This document shows positions 54,852-64,000 of a stretch of 64,000 nt of DNA, piece by piece; position 1 is the stretch's first letter; every line of letters begins with the position of its first letter. The position numbers and the translations under genes are program-made. Origin of the DNA: Hippasteria phrygiana (lineage: Eukaryota; Echinodermata; Asteroidea; Valvatida; Goniasteridae); contig JAZGUH010000001.1 in the NCBI GenBank assembly GCA_037893225.1, forward strand, positions 434,001 to 498,000, read 5' to 3'. A model generated the notes under the pieces. It did not search any database. It was not told the origin of the DNA and saw only the letters and a program-made list of their open reading frames with translations.

Positions 54852-55392
54852 AAGGCCTTTTCACACTAGAGCGCCGAAGCCCGGGGTGAACTCGCATTTT
54901 CACACCCCCCCCCCCCCCCCCCCCCGAGTTCAACCCCGCGTCGTTTCACACTCGTTTCGCACAAACCTACCTCAGCCAATGGGCATGAGCTTTTCACACT
55001 AGTTTGTATTTCATCGACCCCCAGATGGCCAGTAAATTCCTAAGATTCCGGGAACACAATGACCAACACAAAAGGGGTGGGGGGGGGGGGGTCCCTCTGC
55101 CACATATGTGCTTCAGAATAATGGCGCTGCGCTTTCAGCCAAGCTGTATACAATTAACAATAGCACACGCTTTAACAGAGGCTTTGCAATTGTTTTGGAC
55201 CACCTGTTTCTCAACCCGGTTGTACGAAACCCCGCACGCGGGGCGACGTTTCACACTAGCCATTTCGCCCCAGGTTGAAAAATCTCGGCGTGGGTGACCC
55301 CGGGGCAAAAATGGCTAGTGTGAAACGTCGTACATTCTCACCCCCGCGTCGCCCCGGGGCCGCCCCCGAGATTTTGTCTGGTGTGAAAAGGC
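54852..55392. mobile_element. MITE with AAGGCCTTTTCACAC ends
   Basis: 'aaggccttttcacactag' and 'ctggtgtgaaaaggct' are inverted. Inside, 'cgacgtttcacactagccattt' and 'aaatggctagtgtgaaacgtcg' make another stem (55242-55328). Poly-C and poly-G tracts are present. Non-coding. Confidence 0.8.
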
Positions 55393-56300
55393 TAATTTTA
55401 ACAAAAATTCAAGGAGCTGAAATACAGTTCGCTGTAAATGGGTAAGTAAAATCATGACAAAGTAACAGTTAAGTCCTTGCTCTGTTTTCTCAAAAATTTG
55501 TACCGAGATGAAAATGTTACAAATCAGGGCTAGGGCATATGCAAGCAAAACTACAAGGGTTGACAATAAATTCATGCAACCGAGTCAAAACAACAGCGAT
55601 GTCAAATTCTGGCAGTAACACTTTTACAAAACCTTGCACTTGCTAAGTCCCCGATCGCAGATTCTAAACTCAACAACTTAAGACAAGATGTATCAATCTT
55701 TAAGTTGACTGACAGAAACAATGAGGGGAAAAGGAAAAACAAAAACATACACTTCTTTTTACAAAGTATTATTCTATTAGAGTTTTCTTTAAGGTAACAG
55801 AGTACATAGGAAAGCTTTAGAAATCTATCATCTAGTAAGTGAGCACACTCATGTATGAAAACAGTACTTTCAATTTAAGTACCATATTTTCTTATGTACA
55901 ACTTGTTAATATAAGTATTTGTTAGTAGTTTTATAAATTTTTAATATAAAAATGTTTATAAACTCTTCAGCCTCGCCTTATCCATTGCATAGAATCTATG
56001 AGTGTACATTAAATAGCACAATTACGAATGGACTTTTTTTTTAAGGACAGAATTTTTGAAAGATATGAATTTACAAAACTGTTATAAAAGCAGCACACAG
56101 TTGACAGTTTAGTCTTTAATCTTGTAAAAAAATCCCAGTTATTTCAAGAAAGACCAGAGACTAGATTCCAGCATTTTAGTATTTTGAGATTTTGTATGAG
56201 TAGTTAAGAATTTTGTTATAAATTACGAATTTTTCAGAATTGAATGGAATCTCTATTAATAGACCTAGTTAATCATTACATTAAACAATGCAATCCATAG
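55393..56300. other. AT-rich gene-free stretch
   Basis: No exon or repeat structure recognised. Confidence 0.35.
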
Positions 56301-56302
56301 AG

Positions 56303-56553
56303 TATAGAAGGTTTGCAGTATCACCATGTGAAATCAATCTCTTTTAAGTTGTGTGGTTCTGAGAAGAACTGGTTTGATTTAACTTGACGTTTTTAACGGC
56401 ATGCTCTGTTCGTCATCAGGAGACTCTGATAAACAACAGAGCAAACTTTTAAATCAAACCAGTTAAATCAAACCATTTCTTCTCAGAACCACACAACTCA
56501 AAAGAGTTCAATTTCACATGGTGATATACTGCAAACCTTCTATACTTTGTTCA
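56303..56553. repeat. Fold-back element
   Basis: 'tatagaaggtttgcagtatcaccatgtgaaat', 'gttgtgtggttctgagaag' and 'actggtttgattta' are inverted at 56437-56553. Confidence 0.88.
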
Positions 56554-57049
56554 TATCCACCATGCAAACATTCAAGTCCCATTAATACCATCCATTTTCA
56601 GGGAAATTCTTTTTCAAAGTTAGTTTTTTTTTCAAATCAGTTTCACAGCTGTTGAGAAAAAATCATGAAAATCAGAAACGAACTGTTCAGTCACTGATCA
56701 TAGACTCAATCGTTTTCATCTGCTTGTGCGTGTGTATCGTGGAGACATTCTGCTTATTATAGCATAAAAATGTCAGTATGAATATTCATGCATATAGCAA
56801 GCACGTGTGGAACGACATGACCTGACCTGACCTGACAATCATACTTTGAAGATTCCAGCATTGGACAGAACGGTGAATGCTCAGCGTCCGGCCCACTCGC
56901 GTCCTCATTTAAATGCTTCCAAATGTCAAAGTGTTGTTCATGAACATGTGTGTACCAATTGGGAAAGAACCTTTCAAACGATGATATGACCTGACCTAGG
57001 ATACGTGCCATGAACTGATACGTGACGCCTGGGTCGGTTCAGGCCATCA

Positions 57050-57556
57050 CATCATGGTTTATGCAACATCGCTCTCCTAAAGCTTAGGTGGTCCTCAAAC
57101 ATTTTCAGCCCATTTCTCAAACCCTGGCTTGGGCTCGGGCTTCGGCTTCGCGTAATTTTATGTCCCCAGATTTGGCAAAATCTTGGATACTGTTTTTGCT
57201 ACATTTATATCAAAGTCTGATGTTTTAATCCGGAGCCAGAATCTGTTAACCCTTTGCGTACGGATGACGTCTGTGGACGCAAAAAAAAGTGCCACCAGGC
57301 CGGACGACGCCATTGGCTGCCGTTTGTGCAGTTTCAATCCATTGTTGGATTATTGTTTATGATACGCTTGATTGCACAAACACATTGTAGCAGTACGCTT
57401 GACTGCCAGAACCGCCGCGACACCTCCCGTAAAATATCGTGCCCAAGGGGTTACTATATTTACGTATTCTAGGCTTCAGATTGGCAATGGGACTGGGGAA
57501 AAGCTGGAGATGAAGCCCAAGTCGAAGCCAAGGTTTGAGAAACCCCCATTATAGCG
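57050..57556. mobile_element. Element with GTTTGAGAAA-type ends, host of a nested MITE
   Basis: 'tttctcaaaccctggcttgggctcgggcttcggcttcg' (57113) is loosely inverted at 57508-57545 ('agcccaagtcgaagccaaggtttgagaaa'). The MITE at 57247 is inside. Confidence 0.55.
57247..57456. mobile_element. MITE with AACCCTTTGCGTA ends, copy 2
   Basis: 'taaccctttgcgtacgga' to 'cgtgcccaaggggtta'; the same interior as 11858-12136. Confidence 0.8.
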
Positions 57557-59480
57557 AAGTGCTTTTTAAAAGATTGCTTGTTTGACCTGGTTTAGTTTGA
57601 CTTGACTTGACCTGACCTGACCATACCATATTTGAGAGTATACCTGGGATAATGTCAGGGTCAAGTCAGGTCAAGTTATGTATGTACAATGGATAATGGA
57701 ATGGTGAACATTCTGCTCTGGACCGCACGTGCCCTCATTGAATTCCTAGGGATCTATTTTTAGCTCATTTAATTAAATACACTTGCTGAGTAGCATTCTA
57801 AAACCACTGTGTAAATATCTTTAAAGCATTACTGCAAGTTTATGCTAACACAGCAGTGCAGCTAATATTTCTGTTTAGCTCAACGGTTTTCACATTGCAG
57901 ATAATATGCATATTTGTTTGCACTGTTAAGCATAGCATCAATATGTTTAATTGAAGCATTTATACCACGGAGCGCACATTATTTGGGGAGGTGAGTTAGT
58001 ACCCCGCCAGAGTTTATAGGTCTGAAAATTGGGATAATTTCTCTGGAATCTGTTAAAGAATTATCCTCCATTTAGATCTGGGCCTAGGAAAACTGTAAAC
58101 TATAAGGGTATTAGGGTTGGCAATTCAAAATGTCGCCAACCCTACCACCCTCTGACCATAACCCGTTACCCAGAGTGGCATTGATTTGGGATATTTCAAT
58201 GAACAAAAATAAATCAATTTCTCCCAAATTAAATCCTTGCCAGAAAAAAATTGAATTTTCCAGTTCCACAATAGAAGCAGAGTTGTGCTAGTCCCTCCAC
58301 GAGGAACATAAAGTGCACTTCCCACTATCTGCCGACATAAATGCTTTGTGAAACCAGACTTAATCAAGTTTAAACACATTCCACAATGAATACAACTTTG
58401 CTACTGTAAAAATGTTGGTGATTTGTTGTCATGTACAAGGCACAGGCAATTTTTTTCAAGTACACTTAAATAAATACGAAATTTAGTACCATTATGCAAT
58501 TGATTATTAGCAGTACTTATACATTTTGCAAGTTGTTGAATGCATAAAACTTCACTTGAAAGTTTGGAAGGCGGTTTCTATCTAAAAATACTTTGTTTAA
58601 ATAGTAAAAAAAAAAATCTTTAATACTATAATTCCATTGAGCAAATAAGCTACCTGCACTTTAAGGTGAAGTAACTTCAGTTTGTCTCAGTTTTTAATTA
58701 TCTCAAAACAAGGCAATCTAAGGTTTGAAAATCTGTCAAATTTGCAATGTGCTATAGCTTCAACTGATTAATTTCCAACAAATGTACTTACAAACATTAA
58801 GTAACAATAGATTCTTCAAGGCAATGGTTTGAAAAATGCATAGACTAAAAAAATGGTTTTGAAAGCATCATAAGCACACAGATGTCGAATTCAACGAAAC
58901 TGAATGAATAAACATGATCAAGTAACAAAGATTGTTTTGCATAGATCTAGTTGCAAATGACCCAAGTACACTGATTTGTTTTTGGTTGAGTGTGAAAACA
59001 AATCATACAAAGTCGTCGTCATTTTTGTGTGTGAATTAATGTTAGTTTAATGTTCCCTGAGACTGACTTAGTGATGCTGTACAATATGATACAATGACTT
59101 CCGTTTCTTATTTCTTGCTGTCACAATTTTGACGGAAACTACCAAAACGCATCTTGAGTTTGTTGTGAATGCACACTTCTATTTGCATAATTACAAGAGT
59201 ATTTTGTTGAAGTAGACTATTGAATCACATGGACTTGGCATTCAGGAATTAAAAAAATAAAAAATGGCCACTGGAAATTCCGACATATCAATCATCAAGC
59301 TTATAGCAAGGCTCAAGCGCTTTTTAAGCATCTTTTTCTTCCACTTACCAGTATAAGTAGTAGCATGCTGCTAACATGCAAAACATACACTCCTTGAGCC
59401 CAGGTAATATATGGCGGCGCCGGGGCAGCATAACGGCTTGTGCAGCGAAGCGAAACGAAAACAAGAGGCTTGTGCAGCCA
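57557..59480. other. AT-rich stretch, no gene seen
   Basis: 'gacctgacctgacc' pentamers near 57610 resemble 56820-56840. The rest is unremarkable. Confidence 0.35.
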
Positions 59481-59481
59481 G

Positions 59482-59796
59482 GAGCAAGTTCGGGTGCGAA
59501 CTATAGTTAACTATAGTTCGACTAACGTCACTCGAACGCAGGATGGTTGGACTACTCTAGTCGACTATTTGGAACCAGACCCCGGGGTACGGTTCCATCG
59601 CTGGTTATCAACAGCTCTTTGCATAAGAAGACGAAAACACGGAGAGGAAGAACCAGTAAAGTGATACGGTCGCCATCTTTTCAACAATATATGTAGTTCG
59701 ACTAGAGCCGTTCGAGCGGACGGCATTTGCGCATGCGGGTTGGTAAGGAGAGATTGACTAATGGTCGAACTATAGTTCGCGCCCGAACTTGCTCCA
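59482..59796. mobile_element. Short element with 28-bp inverted ends
   Basis: 'ggagcaagttcgggtgcgaactatagtt' and 'aactatagttcgcgcccgaacttgctcc' differ at only two positions. Further 'agttcgacta' motifs lie inside. It interrupts a GGGGTGCTGG-family copy whose pieces flank it (59440-59481, 59797-59925). Confidence 0.85.
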
Positions 59797-60189
59797 AGAA
59801 TAATGTACACAATACACCAATAATGGATTGAAAATGCAGATTGGCGTGTACAGACGTCAACCGGCCAGGTGGCAATTTTCAATCCGCATATACATGTGTC
59901 AACCGGTGGCAAGGGGGTTAACAGCAAAAACTGCTCTTGATGGGGGAGGGGGTGTGGGATGGACAACCATTAGACTACTGAAAATGTACATTCTGAAATA
60001 CAAATCAAAGCTTGTTTTGTTGAAGAGTTCTAGTGGATTGTACATTATACTTAATACACAGGTAGCACACGTTTAGATTTGGTATAATACTGATACGCAT
60101 GGTCACGAGCTTTCTTAACGGAGACCTGAGGGAGAGAATTATAAATTGTTCTTGCAGCGTAACTTCAGCACAGAGCTTTACAATGCTTT

Positions 60190-60360
60190 ATAGTGGGTCC
60201 AAGACCCAATTTCATGGCTTTGCTTACAGTAATCGACTAATTGCCGCTTAGCAGTTCAACAAAGAAAGGTTACCAGCTCAAATGCAGCATGATGTAAATA
60301 CTGCTTGTGATTTGTTCCCTGCTAAGTGTGAAAAGTTCCTAAGCACTTTTTTTTGCCAAG
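60190..60360. mobile_element. Fragment of the CCCAATTTCATGGCT family
   Basis: 'gacccaatttcatggctttgctta' is one end of the family represented by 60709-60948; the other end is not clear. Confidence 0.5.
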
Positions 60361-60708
60361 CAGCTACACGACATTTGACCCATGGCAGTATTTCATTGAA
60401 TCCGTACTGCCAGATTTTGTGATAACCGAGCCAGCAAAATCAATTCTGCGCTAACCCATAAGCATAGAATCCTTAGTGACGTGATGTATGCATTCGCACA
60501 AGACGATATTCCTTGGAACCTGTCGAATACACTGTCCATGTTTGTTTCTTGTACCACTGTCATTTGCCTTTGAGAAAGAACTTCCTTAAGTTTGAAACGT
60601 TAGGCCAGCTAATTTTGTTAAATACACCAACCATAAGCACATAATGCTCTGCTACAGTAGCGGTGATTCCTCGCTTATGTTACAGAGAGCCAAGTAACTG
60701 TGCTATGG

Positions 60709-60948
60709 GCCCAATTTCATGGCTCTGCTAACCACAGCTTTCCGCGCTTACGATCACCATTTTGCGCTAGTGGAAAAATTCTGCGCTAACCCTGTCAGCA
60801 CAGAATCCTTAGTTACGGGATGTACGCATGCTCAGGAGCCAAAATTCCCTGCTAATGCATGAAATACGCTTGCCGTAAGCACAGAATTTTCTGCTATAGT
60901 AAGTGAGGATTTTTCGCGTAACGGTAAGCAGAGCCATGAAATTGGGCA
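60709..60948. mobile_element. MITE with GGGCCCAATTTCATGGCTCTGCT ends
   Basis: 'gggcccaatttcatggctctgct' and 'agcagagccatgaaattgggca' are inverted. Interior 'ctgcgctaaccctgtcagcacagaatccttag'. It lies just beyond the Gli stop codon and may be in its 3' UTR. Confidence 0.85.
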
Positions 60949-61032
60949 CTGGTTAAGAGCATCCTAGCAATGGCATGCCCAGCAAACAGGCTTCCACGAA
61001 GTACAAACATTCAACGATACGGCACCTGTACC

Positions 61033-62411
61033 TTAGCTCATCATATTCAAATACCGATTCTCCTCTGCTAGAGATGTGAGCATGGAAGACATGTCGTTGA
61101 CCACCATATTTGAGATGGGATTTATGTTGGGCACTATGGGGCTCTCGCAGCCGATGCCATTCATCAGGTCAGTTGGGCTGACTAGGCCGGGTATCAGCGG
61201 TTGGACATTGTCCAGCCCATCAGCCGACAATGCGGCCAGGCCAGTGGCCATCGGGTCATCGCAGTCCATCTGGGGAATGGGTTGTTGGTCATAGGGATTG
61301 GTCGTTGCCACATCCACAGTGCTGCTGACATGGTTACACCGTGGCGACATCTCAATGGGGTTGGGCATTGCGTTTTGGTATTGCTGCTGCTGTTGCTGCT
61401 GCTGTAGTTGAATGTACTCAGCTTCGCTCATCTGCATTTGCCTTGGCTGATACTGCCTGTTATCGTTACCCCCACATGACTGCATCATTTGATTCCCATC
61501 CATACAGCCACCGTTCATCATTTTGGGCTCAGCGTACCCACTGCTGTACCCTCGGTTGGGCAACATCTGCGGGTACACTTCATTCTGCATCGGCATCATG
61601 TCGTCCTCATTAATCATGTCCATGGTGCCGCCATGCAGACCCATGGTATTCTCCCCGGCCATGTCCTGCCATTGGTTGTTGATGACTGCCGGCATCTCCA
61701 TGGGACGCGACCGTTGCTTCAAGCTGTTCATGTTCTGTGGTAGAGGCAGTGGGTTCACGTTGTTCAGGCTGTTATACCGGTGCAGCACCGGCTCGTGCTG
61801 CCGCTGGTGGACCGGGTCGCTGGACCTACGGATACCCACACCAGGCACCTCGTGGGGTAAGGGGGTGCGACATGGGAAGCTGCTATGGCGATTCCCGATA
61901 TACCCGGGCAGGGGCGATGGGGCAAAACGGTCTTCGCCCCACAAATTCTGCTGCCCGGTCACCTGATCATACTTAGCCTGAAGTCGGCGCTGTTCCTCCA
62001 AGGTCAACCCCGGCAGGCCGGTCGGACCGTTCATGGAGCTCATGGCCCCGCTAGAGCGACGCGAGGACCCTGGAGAGATTGGATCATAGGCAGAGCTTGT
62101 TGCTCCTCCGAGCCGGTTGGAGTACTGAGAGCTTGCGCCGGAGGCCCGACGGGATGACAGATAGGTGCTAGCCTCGCTGGAACGGCGGCTGGAGAACTGA
62201 CTGAGGGGGAACGGGGAAGCCTCTGAGGAACGTCGACTGCTGTAGTAGGAGCTGATGGAGCTTCCGTTACTGCCACGCCGCATGCTCAGGTTGTCCATGG
62301 GACCCACAAATGACTGGCTGCTGTCACAGTGGCCCATCTCCTCTGCCTGCAACTTGACGATGATGCGGTCCTTGGGCTTAAACTCGCTGGACGTGTTGAC
62401 CAAAGCTCCTC
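61033..62411 (-). CDS. GLI: Gli last coding exon
   Basis: Acceptor 'attaccag', then RGALVNTSSEFKPKDRIIVK. 458 codons and TAA. Holds the RRSS-rich block (first ~100 residues), a Met/Asn/Pro-rich middle, a (CTG)n-encoded Gln run and the conserved C-terminal transactivation-type end. Confidence 0.95.
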
Positions 62412-63454
62412 CTGGTAATACAAATATTGAGACACACGGTCATGCACCATACGTCAGTCATGCACTAGAAGGCTAATCTGCACTGCAGGCAAAGAATTTT
62501 ACCAGTTGTAAATGCGTTTTGGCAACACAATCCATCGCAAAATGTTACATTAATCAACCCTTTCAGTACCATATCCATAACACAAAGTTGACATCCAGAA
62601 CCCGCAAATATTGAGTATATATCCACACAGCCAGGGATATCCCGGTGTCATATGAATTTGCATTAAAAATGAATATAACTGGTTACGTATGCTGCAATGC
62701 AACAACAATGGGATTTGTATCACACCTCATCCTAACTCTTACCCTAAGGGGTAATGTAGAATCAAGGTTTTACAGGGTTGAATGCCACGCACCACGAGAT
62801 ACCCTTAAAAATCCCATGCTACTACGTGGGTTGAACCTTGAGTTACCTCTTTGATTCTGAATTTCCCCCAACCTTATTTTTTCACCTTAATTCTCAGCCT
62901 TATTTTACATGTCTGAATTTTTACGTTTCAAGTACTATACATCCACATGCAGCCGTGAAATGGGCTCACACTAAAAAAAAAGAAGACACTTCCATTACAG
63001 CCAAAGAGGAATTAAATCTTGAAATCCTGCAGCGAGGAACGTCTGATAAGCTGTACATGTTTTACTCACGTCTTGTATTGATCTGTGGAAGCTGTGGCAA
63101 CCCTTGCGCCGACTTCACCTTCTGAGCGAGCCGATTGACCGCTGGCTGGTTGACCTTTAACCTCTGGCGGGACGGCTTACATACCAAGGGGCTGATGGGA
63201 CGCACTGTCTGCGATGGCATGGTGGTCAGGGCTGACCCCCTCGCACGCCCCCCGCCGCCGCCGCCGCCCCCACTCCGGCGCTGGTTTGTAGGACCCATGT
63301 TAGAGCTGATGTGGTCATCTTGAATCTTGTCGTCCTCGATGGCCGTAAGGTCAGTCAGGCTGCCGCCGGGGATGGTCATCTCTACGCCACTGTCGTTGTG
63401 CGGCGAGCAGCTGTACTCGTGCTGTAATGTCAGGCATTCGGCCACCGGGCTGTC
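61033..63454 (-). CDS. GLI: Gli/Ci family transcription factor, C-terminal part
   Basis: Gli proteins are the nuclear effectors of Hedgehog signalling. The two last coding exons are here, 63454-63070 and 62411-61033, joined in phase (R codon C|GA), giving 587 residues. Hallmarks: SPHNDSGVEM, GGSLTDLTAIEDD, VNRLAQKVKSAQGLP, repeated SRRSSEAS blocks (PKA-type RRSS), YDPISPGSSRRSSGAM, LTLEEQRRLQAKYD, and a C-terminus with MLTSLAEENRYLNMMS close to vertebrate Gli2/3 as I recall. A Gly run near 63250 and a Gln run near 61390 are low-complexity insertions. The five C2H2 fingers and repressor region must lie upstream, past base 64000. Whether it is Gli1, 2 or 3 is not meaningful if this is an invertebrate with one Gli. 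Confidence 0.93.
62412..63069 (-). other. GLI: Gli intron
   Basis: 658-bp GT-AG intron; nothing else recognised. Confidence 0.8.
63070..63454 (-). CDS. GLI: Gli penultimate coding exon
   Basis: Acceptor 'ctaacag', donor 'agac|gtgagt'. 128 codons from DSPVAECLTLQ to QLPQINTR. Contains DSGVEM and a run of eight glycines encoded by 'ggcggcgg..' DNA. Confidence 0.92.
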
Positions 63455-64000
63455 CTGTTAGGTTGATGTTAGCAAAGCAGAAAATGCTCAGAGTACATAT
63501 GGACTACCTGTGTGACTTTGAGGGGTTGCTTTCCAATAAAGACTAACTTTAATCACCCAGGCCTTTTTGCCAAGAGTCTTCCCGACTCCTCCAAAATCCA
63601 CCGCAGTGCAGTAATGGAATGGCAACTACTTGTTTTTAGACTTACAAGGAACATCAAGGCCCATGTAAAGTAATAGTGGTTGTTAAGTCTATTGTTCTCA
63701 ATCCTGCAAAATCCTTGAAGAATCGGTAGGGTTAGGGATCAATGATGAGCATTACCCCTGTAACTTGAAAAAAAAAGGTAAGCATGGTAAGGTTTAACCC
63801 TCCTACTATTGTAACTATCACAACCTATCGATAAACCAACCCCTTCCTCTCACTTGATGGGTTTTGATAGATAGGGTAATTGGCTCCATTTTGGCACCGG
63901 GAGAGGGAGAGTTTTAATAACATGGGTATATTGCACACAGTTGTTGCTTAACCATTTCAGTTCCATAAATACTTTGGACACATTTGACCCTAGTTTTGAC
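63455..64000 (-). other. GLI: Gli intron, continues beyond the window
   Basis: Contains 'gactcctccaaaatcca' and 'ctcaatcctgcaaaatccttg...ggtagggttaggg' (63585-63738), a decayed relative of the telomere-like-ended, CCTCCAAAATCC-bearing elements. Confidence 0.6.

Noticed and set aside
59440..59664. Small basic ORF over the 28-bp TIR element
   Set aside because: It spans the boundary between two transposons, so it cannot be an inherited gene.
61076..62157. Plus-strand open frames opposite the Gli exon
   Set aside because: Shadows of the Gli coding strand; the minus strand matches a known family over its whole length.

Overview
The window is animal nuclear DNA: genes split by GT-AG introns, long introns, and heavy loads of short transposons. 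The FAIM, CEP70 and Gli proteins point to a metazoan. The repeat style (TACATGTA-rich spacers, 'taggccta' motifs, poly-G tracts next to terminal inverted repeats) looks to me like an invertebrate deuterostome, most likely an echinoderm. The species cannot be fixed from the sequence alone.

Three host genes can be supported. (1) CEP70, a centrosomal coiled-coil/TPR-like protein, lies on the minus strand from 33038 down to its stop at 22422. Nine coding exons can be placed; most junction phases agree, and the C-terminal half aligns with vertebrate CEP70 as I remember it. N-terminal exons were not found. (2) FAIM (Fas apoptotic inhibitory molecule) lies on the plus strand, 38476-41608, as four coding exons giving a complete 178-residue protein. 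CEP70 and FAIM are divergent neighbours, as I recall they are in human (3q22.3). (3) The last two coding exons of a Gli/Ci transcription factor lie on the minus strand, 63454 to 61033. Its zinc fingers must lie beyond the right edge.

Layout: 1-22 kb has no confident host gene. It is a mosaic of inverted-repeat elements, including a pair of ~0.9-1.0 kb inverted arms at 1251-5292, nested MITEs, and minisatellites (two inverted 17-bp arrays at 12.2-14.5 kb, a 13-bp array at 20.3 kb, a pentanucleotide array at 10.7 kb). 22-33 kb is CEP70 with element-stuffed introns, one carrying a 66-bp tandem array. 33-38.5 kb is the divergent intergenic region, with several large palindromes. 38.5-41.6 kb is FAIM. 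42-49 kb holds more palindromes, tRNA-derived repeats and a decayed Ty3/gypsy element with a downstream zinc-finger ORF. 49-60 kb holds fold-back elements, including a mariner-like one, plus plain AT-rich DNA that may include Gli 3' UTR. 61-63.5 kb is Gli.

The strongest unusual signals are: the CEP70-FAIM divergent pair; a CEP70 intron array whose unit copies the acceptor of the next exon; short elements with telomere-like TTAGGG termini; a MITE family (CAGAGTTGTA ends) in which one copy has grown an 11-bp minisatellite; and a three-level nested transposon stack with readable target-site duplications.
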